Source: JABDNZ01 sp964407425
Lineage (GTDB): Bacteria > Gemmatimonadota > Gemmatimonadetes > Longimicrobiales > Gaopeijiaceae
Direction of reading: 5' to 3'
Assembly: GCA_964407425.1 (NCBI GenBank)
Contig: CAYOVN010000173.1
Span: 1-7,004, forward strand
DNA: 7,004 bases
In this document: positions 1-6,820 of the stretch, piece by piece
How positions within the stretch are numbered: position 1 is the first letter of the stretch
Layout of the letters: each line of letters opens with the position of its first letter
Translations under genes and position numbers: made by a program
Notes under the pieces: generated by a model
Database searches by the model: none
What the model was told of the DNA's origin: nothing
The model's input: the letters and a program-made list of their open reading frames with translations, nothing else

Positions 1-3000
1 GACCGCTACCGCCATCGAGCCCCACCAGGCCGCTTGGTCGCCACCCCAGTACAGCTCCGGAGACAGAGAGCCGAAGAGCCCGAAGAAGTCGAAGTTCAGG
101 CCGACCGCCAGGGGCACGAGGCCAAGTGCCGTCGTAGTAGCGGTCAGGATGACCGGCCGGAAACGGGTTTTTCCGCCCTGGATCAGTGCCTCCCGACGAT
201 CCATCCCATCCCGTTCCCGAAGGATGTCGATATAGTCGATGAGAACGATTGCGTTGTTCACCACAATTCCAGCCAGGGAGATGATCCCCAGCCCCGTCAT
301 GATGATGACAAAGGGCATGTTGAACACCATGAGGCCAGCCAAGACGCCTACCGTGGACATGATGACGGAACTCAGGATGATGACGGGTTTGATGATGGAG
401 TTGAACTGAGAAATCAGGATGAACCCCATCAGCGCCAGAGCCATGATGAAGGCCGTCGACAGGAACGCACTGGCTTCATCCTGTTCCTCACTTTCACCCG
501 TGTATTGAATCATGTACCCCGGCGGCAAGGAGGTTTCAAATGCCGCCAGTGTCGCCCTGACTTCCACCAACGTGGCGGTGCTGTTGTATCCACTGGCAAC
601 ATCCGAACTGACCGTGGCCACCCGGAACATGTCCTTTCGCCGGATCGAGCCCAGGCCTTCCCCTACCTCCCAGTCCGCTACCGACACCAAAGGCACCTGG
701 GTGCCCTCATCCATGACAGTCAGGTTCTGTAAAGCGTTGAGTTCGTTTCGGAATTCCGGAGCCAGGCGAACGATGATGTCATACTCGTCGTTCCCTGTCC
801 GGTATTTTCCGGCCTCGATGCCGTTGATGGCGCCCCGGACCGCCATGGCCACCTGTGACGTAGAGAGGCCGTAGAGAGCCGCCTTTTCCCGGTCCACAAT
901 GACGGACAGCTCCGGCCGGGCGTCGTTCAGGTCGCTGTCCAGCCCAACCAATTTCCGGTAGACCGGATCCCCCTCCAGAATCAGCATGGCCTGTTCTGAG
1001 AGGTCCCGCAGCACGGCCGGGTCTTCCCCGATGATCTCGATGTTCACGGGGTCACCGGTTGGGGCGCCTTCCGAAAGTTTGTCCACCGTGATATCAACTC
1101 CGGCCAACCCCTTCCCGACGGTAGCCTGCATCTGGGCCAGGGTCTCGAAGACGTCGGTGCTTCTGTCCTGATAATCGACAAACGCGATGTTCACTCGACC
1201 AGCCTCTGGCCCTCCAGGCCCCTCCTCCATCATGTTCCCACCCCCGCCACCGACGGTGGCCACCACCGATTCCGCATCGGCCATTCCATCGAACCCCTTG
1301 ACCTCTTCCTCTAGAAGGGCTGTGATCCGGTTCGTGACCTCAGCCCGGGTCCCCACCGGGCCATCCACATCGACCCATATCTGTTTGGGCGGGATGGTCT
1401 CGGGGAAAAACTCCACTCCATTGTTGAAAACGCCGAAGGCCATGACGGTCAGAACCAGGACCGCACCGGACCCCATCAAAACAGTGACCCGGTGTTCCAA
1501 GGCCCACCGAAGTTGCTTCTCATAGAACCGGATCCACGTCGGGACCCCTTTGTTCTGAAACCAGTCCTCCAGCCTGTGGAGAAACAACTTGTGGGCGACC
1601 ACGGCCAGAAGTGCGGTGGCCAAGAAGAGGGCTGCTGTCAGCCAATTCATGCCAGCAACGATGAGAAGAAAGAGTACCGTCAGCCCTATTGCGGTCCGTC
1701 TGGCAGCTTTGGTCAGTGGCTTTTTCGGGGCGTCATCCAGGCGCATGAACAGGGAACAAAGGGTGGGGATGATGATCACAGCCACGAAGAGGGAGCTGGA
1801 AAGGGTGATGATGAGGGTAAGGGGGAGGTATCCCATAAAATCCCCGATCATCCCGGGCCAGAACAGCAGTGGAGCGAAGGCGGCCAGGGTGGTCATGGTG
1901 GCGGCAATAACAGGCATGGCCACCTCGCCGGTAGCCTTCTTCGAGGCCGTAACCCGGTCCCATCCTTCTTCCATATACCTGTAGATGTTCTCCACGATGA
2001 CGATGGCATTGTCCACCAACATCCCCAGGGCCAGGATGAGGGAGAAGAGAACGATCATGTTCATGCTCACTCCCAGAAGTCCCAACACCAGGAAGGAGAG
2101 GAACATGGAAGTGGGAATGGAGAGGGCCACAAAAATTGAGGTCCGGACACCCAGGAAGAAGAAAAGCACCCCGATGATGAGGAGGAGGCCCGAAATGACG
2201 TTGTTCTCCAGACTGCTCACCATCATTCGGATGTCTTTGGACTGATCCGAGGTGATCTTGGCAACCGTGGAAGGCGGGAAGTCGGGAGCCATCTCGTCAA
2301 TGGCGGCTTTCACCGCATCGGCCGTCTCGATGATGTTCTCACCCGTTCGCTTCACGATGTCCAGGGTGACCACCGGGCTCCCGTCCAGCCGTGCGTAGGT
2401 CTCCCGCTCGGCGAAACCGAACTCCACATTGGCCACATCCCTGACGTAGACGGGCCTTCCTTCATCGGCGGTAACCACCAGGTCCTCGATCAGAGTCGGA
2501 TCTTCGAACTCGCCGTCGATGCGAACGAGGTACTTGAAGTTCCCCACGTCGATGGTGCCGCCCGGGATATTCACGTTCTCAGATTGGATGGTGGCGATGA
2601 CGTCCATGATGGCCAGGTCGTAGTATTTCAACTTGGCCAGATCCACGTCGACCTTTACTTCCCGCTCCAGGCCACCCCGCAGGTCCGCCCGCAGGACCGA
2701 GGGAATCTGTTCGATTTGATCCTGAAGGTCCTCTGCGATCTCCTTCAGGCGAACCAGGCCGAACTCGCCGGACAGGTTCACCTGCATGATGGGTACTTCG
2801 GAGAAGTTGAACTCCGTGATGGAGGGATCCTCGGCGTCCTCAGGGAGTTCGGGTTTCGCCAGGTCCACCTTCTCCCGGACCTTTTGCAGGGCTTCCTCCA
2901 GATTCACGGAGGTCTCAAACTCGGCCACCACGCTGGAGTATCCCTCCACCGAGGTGGATGTGAGCTCTTTCACATCTCCGATGGTGTTCAACTCGTCCTC

Positions 3001-3276
3001 GATGGGACGAGTCACAAGCGTCTCGATATCGGAGGGGGAGACACCCGGATACACGGTGCTCACCGCGATCATGGGAATCTCCAGCTCCGGGAAAGACTCT
3101 TTCGGAATCCGGTTGTAGGTGACGATCCCGGCGATGGCCACGATGATGAAAAGAAGGATCACGCTGGTGCTGTGATCGATGGCGAAGGAAGTCAGGCGGA
3201 ATTCCTTGAATTCCTTTAGCTCTTCCTCGGTTTTTGGGGGCGTCTTGCCCCTTCTGGTTCCCGGTTGGTTTGTCAT
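1..3276 (-). CDS. RND efflux pump, inner-membrane subunit, HAE1/AcrB-like (3' end cut by window)
   Basis: Inner-membrane proton-driven exporter (ACR_tran family). 1092 codons are open from ATG 3276 to the window edge. The edge falls in TM12, so roughly 40-60 residues are missing. TM1 is at about 37-55, followed by the porter signature FPELEIPMI and YPGVSPSDIE. TM2-TM6 lie at about 360-510, TM7 at about 597-616 and TM8-TM11 at about 938-1057. By alignment from memory to AcrB, D422 matches Asp407, R1038 matches Arg971 and T1045 matches Thr978. N423 and N1007 stand where AcrB has Asp408 and Lys940. The TM6-TM7 linker carries an extra hydrophobic hairpin (about 529-562). The AcrB switch-loop position is a Gly/Met-rich loop (676-693). 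The start is well supported: AGGGAG lies 5 nt upstream and overlaps the adaptor stop codon, which suggests translational coupling. The substrate cannot be deduced. The family call is certain; the HAE1 rather than metal-pump assignment is likely. Confidence 0.96.
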   Translation of the reverse strand, partial: MTNQPGTRRGKTPPKTEEELKEFKEFRLTSFAIDHSTSVILLFIIVAIAGIVTYNRIPKESFPELEIPMIAVSTVYPGVSPSDIETLVTRPIEDELNTIGDVKELTSTSVEGYSSVVAEFETSVNLEEALQKVREKVDLAKPELPEDAEDPSITEFNFSEVPIMQVNLSGEFGLVRLKEIAEDLQDQIEQIPSVLRADLRGGLEREVKVDVDLAKLKYYDLAIMDVIATIQSENVNIPGGTIDVGNFKYLVRIDGEFEDPTLIEDLVVTADEGRPVYVRDVANVEFGFAERETYARLDGSPVVTLDIVKRTGENIIETADAVKAAIDEMAPDFPPSTVAKITSDQSKDIRMMVSSLENNVISGLLLIIGVLFFFLGVRTSIFVALSIPTSMFLSFLVLGLLGVSMNMIVLFSLILALGMLVDNAIVIVENIYRYMEEGWDRVTASKKATGEVAMPVIAATMTTLAAFAPLLFWPGMIGDFMGYLPLTLIITLSSSLFVAVIIIPTLCSLFMRLDDAPKKPLTKAARRTAIGLTVLFLLIVAGMNWLTAALFLATALLAVVAHKLFLHRLEDWFQNKGVPTWIRFYEKQLRWALEHRVTVLMGSGAVLVLTVMAFGVFNNGVEFFPETIPPKQIWVDVDGPVGTRAEVTNRITALLEEEVKGFDGMADAESVVATVGGGGGNMMEEGPGGPEAGRVNIAFVDYQDRSTDVFETLAQMQATVGKGLAGVDITVDKLSEGAPTGDPVNIEIIGEDPAVLRDLSEQAMLILEGDPVYRKLVGLDSDLNDARPELSVIVDREKAALYGLSTSQVAMAVRGAINGIEAGKYRTGNDEYDIIVRLAPEFRNELNALQNLTVMDEGTQVPLVSVADWEVGEGLGSIRRKDMFRVATVSSDVASGYNSTATLVEVRATLAAFETSLPPGYMIQYTGESEEQDEASAFLSTAFIMALALMGFILISQFNSIIKPVIILSSVIMSTVGVLAGLMVFNMPFVIIMTGLGIISLAGIVVNNAIVLIDYIDILRERDGMDRREALIQGGKTRFRPVILTATTTALGLVPLAVGLNFDFFGLFGSLSPELYWGGDQAAWWGSMAVAV

Positions 3277-3281
3277 GATCG

Positions 3282-3287
3282 CTCCCT
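3282..3287 (-). promoter_or_regulatory. Ribosome binding site of the RND gene, overlapping the adaptor stop codon
   Basis: On the minus strand AGGGAG lies 5 nt before the ATG at 3276. Its first two bases are the last two of the adaptor stop codon TAG (3288-3286). Ribosomes finishing the adaptor would release on this site, so pump and adaptor synthesis are probably coupled. It is the strongest Shine-Dalgarno sequence in the minus-strand operon. Confidence 0.75.
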
Positions 3288-4386
3288 ACCTCTCCCCCAC
3301 CACCGATACGCGGTCCCCTGTGGCGACAGTCTGTTGGCCGACGACCACCAGACGCTCACCCTCCATCAGCCCCGAAAGGACCACTACCTGGTCTTCCTGG
3401 GCTGGGCCCAACTCCACAACTTTGGACTGGACCAGCTCCACCCCACCCTCGTTCTCGACTACAAACACCACATAGCCGTCCTCCACCCGGATCAGAGCTT
3501 CCTGAGGCACCACGATCACATCCTCCAGGGTCCGACGGACCATGTCGATATTGGCCACCATCTGTGGTTTGATGAGCCCACCTGGATTCGGGATCCGGAC
3601 CTCGACGGGGAAGGTTCGGTTCCGGGGGTCTACGACCGCGCCCACGTAGTTGATCCTGCCACTGAAGTCCTCGTCGGGCATGACGTCGAAAGTCACCGTT
3701 GCCTCGGTCCCTGTCCGGACATCCTGGGCATACCTCTCCGGAACTCCCCCGGCGATTTTCACGGGGTTGATGTCCACGATTCTGGCCACCGGAGTCCCGG
3801 GGCCCACCATGGTTCCGACCTCGATCTCCCGGCTATCGAGAACTCCGGAGATTGGAGCCCGGATAACGGTCCGGGCCAGACGCTCCTCCAGGAGGTTGAG
3901 ATTCGCGGCGGCTTGGTCGGCGGAGTATTTCGCCTCGAGGTAAGCCAACTCCGCGCCCACCTGGTCTTCTTCGAAGAGGCGCCTGCGGCGTTCCCAGGTT
4001 TCCTGGGCCAGGCTCGACATGGCTCTCGCCTGATCCACCTGGGCGCTCAGCAGTTGATCGTCGAGCTTGAACATGGCCTGTCCCGCCTCGACCCAGTTCC
4101 CTTTGTCCACGATGATCTCCCTGACCACACCACTTTCCTCGGCCGAAACCACCACATCCTTATCCGCCAAAACAACCCCCGTCAGGCGGATGGTCTCTAT
4201 GAAAGTCTCGGGACCAACCGTGGTCACCTCTACATTCAAGACCCTCACATAACCCGTCTCGTCATCGGCTCCCTGGACTTCCCCGCCCCCGCACCCACCG
4301 AGGAGGGTAGGCAGCAGGACGACGGACAACAGGACCGCACTTTTTGCTTCAAAGCGGCTTTGGGACTTCCGGTTACGGCTTTTCAT
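3286..4386 (-). CDS. RND periplasmic adaptor (membrane fusion protein), lipoprotein
   Basis: HlyD/AcrA-type adaptor that links the RND pump to the outer-membrane channel. It has 366 aa from ATG 4386, a normal length. A basic N-terminus and hydrophobic stretch end in the lipobox LGGC (Cys32), predicting lipid anchoring in the periplasm. The first half of the lipoyl domain (about 73-109) includes ESGVVREIIVDKG and GQAMFKLDD. A charged alpha-hairpin follows at about 110-170. The second lipoyl half includes TVIRAPISGVLDSREIEVG (about 173-200). The beta-barrel is at about 206-282 and the membrane-proximal domain (VVPQEALIRV) at about 285-363. An in-frame ATG at 4413 adds 9 residues and has AAGGAA about 9-10 nt upstream. 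I prefer 4386 because its signal peptide is more canonical and its context GAG-N2-CATACGATG matches the start of the upstream channel gene. The pump gene follows after 9 nt. Confidence 0.93.
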   Translation of the reverse strand: MKSRNRKSQSRFEAKSAVLLSVVLLPTLLGGCGGGEVQGADDETGYVRVLNVEVTTVGPETFIETIRLTGVVLADKDVVVSAEESGVVREIIVDKGNWVEAGQAMFKLDDQLLSAQVDQARAMSSLAQETWERRRRLFEEDQVGAELAYLEAKYSADQAAANLNLLEERLARTVIRAPISGVLDSREIEVGTMVGPGTPVARIVDINPVKIAGGVPERYAQDVRTGTEATVTFDVMPDEDFSGRINYVGAVVDPRNRTFPVEVRIPNPGGLIKPQMVANIDMVRRTLEDVIVVPQEALIRVEDGYVVFVVENEGGVELVQSKVVELGPAQEDQVVVLSGLMEGERLVVVGQQTVATGDRVSVVGER

Positions 4387-4397
4387 CGTATGAACTC
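4384..4397 (-). promoter_or_regulatory. Translation start context of the adaptor gene (second copy)
   Basis: The minus strand reads GAGTTCATACGATG, nearly identical to the channel-gene start context at 5973-5986. It is the main reason for choosing ATG 4386 over ATG 4413, although the latter has the better purine run (AAGGAA at 4423-4428). Confidence 0.4.
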
Positions 4398-4448
4398 GAG
4401 TGTTTGTGAACATTATTGGCGTTTCCTTGGATTCCTCTTCTGCCCGCC

Positions 4449-5975
4449 CTACCGGGAGGCCAGTCGTCCGGTCAACAACTCATTTACCATGGGCACCTGG
4501 CCCGTTGCTTCATCCAGTTGAGCCTGAAATACCAGGAAGTCGTAAACGGCCTGAGCATAGTTGAACTCACTCTGCCGCAGTGCGACCTCAGCGTCCCGCC
4601 GCTCCAGTTGGCTGCTCATTCCCTCCCGGTACTGGGCACTTGCGATCTCGAACCCTCTTTGGGCCTGGTCCACCGCCATCTGCTGCCCACGGGCACGGGC
4701 CAAAGCTTCTTCGGCCTGTTCTCGTATGGACTTCACCGAACCCTCTGCCTGGAGCCGGGCCAGGGCACTCTGGTTCTTGGCCTGATTCAGGAGGGCCCGC
4801 TTTTGGTCGATGCGGGAGTCCCGCCGGAATCCAGTGAAAATGGGTAGCGACACGGATATCCCCACCCATTTGGAGGTGGCTCTGGTATTCTCATCCCCGA
4901 ACCAGTTCGGAGATCCGTTCTGCTGGGCATTGATCTGGTAGTTCCCGAACAAGGCGATCTTCGGGAAGTAGTCGGCCTGTTCGGCCCGCAGTTCGGCGGT
5001 CCGGAGCTTTTCGTTCAGCTCCAGCTGCTTCAGGTCCGACCGACCCTCCATAGCCACAGTGAGGACCTCGTCCATGGTGGAGGTGAGAGCCAGGTCGAGG
5101 CGGCCCAGTTCCAGAATCTCCCGGTTGGACGGATCGTTGTCCTCCAAACCGTAGAGATCCATGGCCGCCAGGCTTCCCGTAACTCGGAGGTCCTCCATAG
5201 CCTCGAGATTCAGCTCGATAGCCAGTTGCCTCCTGGCCTGGGTCACGGCGTTCTCCGCCCGCCTGAGATTCGGGGTAAGGTTCGCCAGTTCCACCTCGAG
5301 CCGAAGCACATCGTAGTCCGAGGCGATGCCGGCCCGATTCAGAGCCTGGGTTTCTTCCAGGGATTGCTGGACCCGGGACAGGGACTCGGTGATGAGCCGA
5401 AGGTCTTCCTGTCCCAGAAGGACCCCGTAGTAGGCAAGGCGAACCCTGGTCACCAGGTTTTGCGCACGCCCACGCAGGACCTCCTCCTGCAAACTCTTGA
5501 ATCGGGAAGCCGCCCCCACGCCAATGAAGGCCTGTGCCTCGAAGAGAGGCTGATCCAGGACAAAGGCCGAGGACCAGGAGTTGTCGGCCCCGAACTGGAC
5601 CTTCAGGAATTCACCCGGCTCGCCTCCGAAGATCTCCGCTGGAAGGAAGGACACCATAGGAGCGATGTTCCGGGTGTAACTCCCTGTGAAGTCGATCTTG
5701 GGCATCACGCTGGACCAGGCCTCGGACACTTGCTCATCGGCCTGTTCCAGAGCAAGGAAGGCGTCCCGGAGGTCCAGGCTCTGGCTGAGGGCCATCTCCA
5801 CCGCCTGCCGCATGGAAATGGTCGCCGGGTCCGCTACCTGCAGCGGAGTTTCCAGGCGGATCATCGTCGGGAATCCCGTTACCAGGTTTTCTGTGGCCTG
5901 GCCCCTGAGGGGTCCCGGCGAAGCAACAGCGATCATGAGCAGGCCAAGGGGAACTAGTCTTGCCGCTAAAGTCAT
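4449..5975 (-). CDS. TolC-family outer-membrane efflux channel
   Basis: Outer-membrane factor of the tripartite exporter. It forms a trimeric beta-barrel with a long periplasmic helical tunnel that docks on the adaptor. It has 508 aa from ATG 5975, within the usual TolC/OprM range. A Sec signal peptide (MTLAARLVPLGLLMIAVAS) is followed by a probable cleavage near residues 24-26. There is no lipobox, so it is not an OprM-type lipoprotein. Two OEP repeats are visible. The first has SMRQAVEMALSQSLDLRDA, MPKIDFTGSYTRN, DQPLFEAQA and AGIASDYDVLRLEVELAN. The second has LKQLELNEKLRTAELRAEQA, YFPKIALFGNYQ, LPIFTGFRRDSRI and a long C-terminal helix around YREGMSSQLERRDAEVALRQ. An upstream in-frame ATG at 6104 would add 43 residues lying inside the tetR 3' end and bury the signal peptide, so it was rejected. 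The ribosome binding site is weak (AAAAGAG, 8 nt upstream). The gap to tetR is 55 nt. Confidence 0.95.
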   Translation of the reverse strand: MTLAARLVPLGLLMIAVASPGPLRGQATENLVTGFPTMIRLETPLQVADPATISMRQAVEMALSQSLDLRDAFLALEQADEQVSEAWSSVMPKIDFTGSYTRNIAPMVSFLPAEIFGGEPGEFLKVQFGADNSWSSAFVLDQPLFEAQAFIGVGAASRFKSLQEEVLRGRAQNLVTRVRLAYYGVLLGQEDLRLITESLSRVQQSLEETQALNRAGIASDYDVLRLEVELANLTPNLRRAENAVTQARRQLAIELNLEAMEDLRVTGSLAAMDLYGLEDNDPSNREILELGRLDLALTSTMDEVLTVAMEGRSDLKQLELNEKLRTAELRAEQADYFPKIALFGNYQINAQQNGSPNWFGDENTRATSKWVGISVSLPIFTGFRRDSRIDQKRALLNQAKNQSALARLQAEGSVKSIREQAEEALARARGQQMAVDQAQRGFEIASAQYREGMSSQLERRDAEVALRQSEFNYAQAVYDFLVFQAQLDEATGQVPMVNELLTGRLASR

Positions 5976-5986
5976 CGTATGGGCTC
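5973..5986 (-). promoter_or_regulatory. Translation start context of the channel gene, shared with the adaptor gene
   Basis: The minus strand reads GAGCCCATACGATG, ending in the start codon. The adaptor start at 4384-4397 reads GAGTTCATACGATG, so 12 of 14 positions are identical, and both continue with A. This supports ATG 5975 and ATG 4386 as the real starts. The GAG, 8 nt before the ATG, may act as a weak Shine-Dalgarno. Confidence 0.45.
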
Positions 5987-6030
5987 TTTTCGATTGTTCG
6001 GTTCGGAACACGAACTCCGAATTCGCAGGT

Positions 6031-6675
6031 TCAAGCTGAGGTTCCTTCCAGCAGTCTCGCATCGACGAACCGGGCCTGGAGTTCACCGGCCATCTCGGTC
6101 CCAACCCCCATCATCACACGGAAGAAGGACTCGGTCATTTCGGTCCGGAAATCCTCCAAGCTGTCGGCTGGAAGGAGGCCTTTGTGGTAGATGGAGATCA
6201 TCCCGTGAGCGTGGGCCCAGAGGGTGTTGGCGACCCGATAAGGGTCCCCTTCCTTCAGGAACCCGGCGTCCATCATCTCCCGGACCCGGTCCGACCAGAA
6301 CTGCCCAATGGCGCAGGCCTGGTCAGCCACCTCGGGATCGACGGATGACCCGCCAAGGATCTCCGTAGGCATGTAGATGATCTCATATAGTGCGGGCTGC
6401 TCCATGGCGAAGGCGAAATAGCTTCGCCCGGCCAAAATGAAACGCTCCGCCGGATCCCGGCCCTCCAAGGCTCGATAGAGGTACTGGGTGAAGAGCCGGT
6501 ACGCTTCGGAGATCACGTCCCCGATGACTTCTTCCTTGCTTTCGTAGTGCCGGTAAAGTGCCGGGGCGGTACATCCCACACACTTCGCCAGTTTCCGCAT
6601 GGAGAAGCCGTCTATGCCATCGGATAGATAGAGGGCACAGGCGCATTTCAGAATCTGATCACGTTGAATACTCAT
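6031..6675 (-). CDS. TetR/AcrR-family transcriptional repressor with WHG-type C-terminal domain
   Basis: Likely local repressor of the efflux operon. It has 214 aa, typical for the family. The N-terminal helix-turn-helix is clear: helix 1 ILKCACALYLSDG (8-20), then GFSMRKLAKCVGCTAPALYRHYESKEE (about 23-49) with the characteristic ALYRHY recognition helix. The C-terminal ligand and dimerisation part contains YFAFAMEQPALYEIIY (86-101) and LWAHAHGMISIYHKG (152-166). The second stretch carries the W..HG signature of the WHG-type TetR C-terminal domain. Unusually, four cysteines (C11, C13, C32, C35) form CxC and CxxC pairs in the DNA-binding domain. No clear Shine-Dalgarno precedes ATG 6675 (ACACT upstream), so translation may be weak, fitting a repressor. 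It is the first gene of the operon and faces a divergent lipoprotein gene across a palindrome-containing spacer. The inducer is unknown. Confidence 0.95.
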   Translation of the reverse strand: MSIQRDQILKCACALYLSDGIDGFSMRKLAKCVGCTAPALYRHYESKEEVIGDVISEAYRLFTQYLYRALEGRDPAERFILAGRSYFAFAMEQPALYEIIYMPTEILGGSSVDPEVADQACAIGQFWSDRVREMMDAGFLKEGDPYRVANTLWAHAHGMISIYHKGLLPADSLEDFRTEMTESFFRVMMGVGTEMAGELQARFVDARLLEGTSA

Positions 6676-6742
6676 AGTGTGAACAACGTAAACAGGTCTC
6701 GAAAGGTTTCAAGGCTTTGCAGGCATTTTGGGAGCGCAGGTG

Positions 6743-6762
6743 TTTAGACCACCTGGTCTGAA
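6743..6762. promoter_or_regulatory. Candidate TetR-family operator (imperfect 20-bp palindrome)
   Basis: The core AGACCA-CC-TGGTCT (6746-6759) is a perfect 6-2-6 inverted repeat. TT before it and AA after it extend the symmetry to 20 bp with one mismatched pair. Size, symmetry and position upstream of tetR fit a TetR dimer site. The stretch TAGACC-N4-GGTCT (6745-6759) matches, as I recall it, the E. coli NemR consensus TAGACC-N4-GGTCTA at every base except the last. Binding by this repressor is inference. Confidence 0.7.
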
Positions 6763-6772
6763 GAGTCGTAAA
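6743..6772 (-). promoter_or_regulatory. Possible sigma70-like promoter of the tetR-efflux operon
   Basis: The minus strand offers TTTACG (6772-6767) as a -35 element and TCTAAA (6748-6743) as a -10 element, with an 18-nt spacer. Each matches the consensus at 4 of 6 positions. The candidate operator covers the -10 element and most of the spacer, the expected layout for repression by blocking RNA polymerase. The elements are weak and the organism's consensus is unknown. Confidence 0.35.
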
Positions 6773-6791
6773 CCATGCGTAAACAAAAGGC

Positions 6792-6820
6792 TTTCCGGTC
6801 TCGACCACCCCCGCTAGCAT
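6792..6820 (+). promoter_or_regulatory. Weak candidate promoter for the divergent lipoprotein gene
   Basis: TTTCCG (6792-6797), a 17-nt spacer and TAGCAT (6815-6820) give a poor -35 element and a 4-of-6 -10 element, leaving a leader of about 100 nt before the start codon. No better pair was seen. Treat it as a position to test rather than a call. Confidence 0.2.
6797..6806. promoter_or_regulatory. Small palindrome GGTCTCGACC, possible second regulator site
   Basis: A GGTC-TC-GACC inverted repeat lies just upstream of the weak plus-strand -10-like TAGCAT (6815-6820). It shares the GGTCT arm with the main operator but is shorter. It could let the TetR protein act on the divergent lipoprotein gene. 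It may also be chance, since a 4-bp arm is short. Confidence 0.25.

Larger units (their letters stand above)
6687..6784 (+). repeat. Three direct copies of CGTAAAC flanking the operator
   Basis: CGTAAAC occurs at 6687-6693, 6767-6773 and 6778-6784. The last two are 11 bp apart start to start, about one helical turn, so a protein could contact both on one face of the DNA. They may be sites for a second regulator, or one may serve as the -35 element described for the tetR promoter. No known family is recognised. Confidence 0.4.
6695..6804 (+). repeat. Repeated words GGTCTCGA and AAGGCTTT on both sides of the palindrome
   Basis: GGTCTCGA occurs at 6695-6702 and 6797-6804. AAGGCTTT occurs at 6711-6718 and 6787-6794. 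With CGTAAACA (6687-6694 and 6778-6785), the same three 8-mers appear on either side of the operator, but in a different order. The GGTCT within GGTCTCGA also matches one arm of the palindrome, so these could be extra half-sites. Confidence 0.4.

Noticed and set aside
34..732. Open frame on the plus strand opposite the RND gene, like those at 1492-2139 and 2584-3219
   Set aside because: All lie antisense to a continuous RND coding sequence and have low-complexity His/Asp/Gln-rich composition. They are shadows of the pump gene.
1..3276. Heavy-metal (CusA-type) identity for the RND pump because of Met residues in the porter loop
   Set aside because: One Met-Met pair in a glycine-rich loop is not the three-Met site of metal pumps. 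The overall motifs and the WHG-type TetR neighbour fit an HAE1-like exporter better.
3265..4521. A 418-codon open frame on the plus strand opposite the adaptor gene
   Set aside because: It is antisense to a gene with clear family motifs. The peptide is rich in His, Asp and Pro, has no recognisable domain, and looks like a frame kept open by the codon bias of the real gene.
5996..6021. Possible hairpins between tetR and the channel gene (GTTCG/CGAAC and TTCGG/CCGAA)
   Set aside because: The stems are only 5 bp, mutually exclusive and lack a following T-run, so they do not support a terminator or attenuator.
5976..6104. N-terminal extension of the channel protein from ATG 6104
   Set aside because: The extra 43 residues lie inside the tetR coding sequence in another frame and would place the signal peptide at residue 44.
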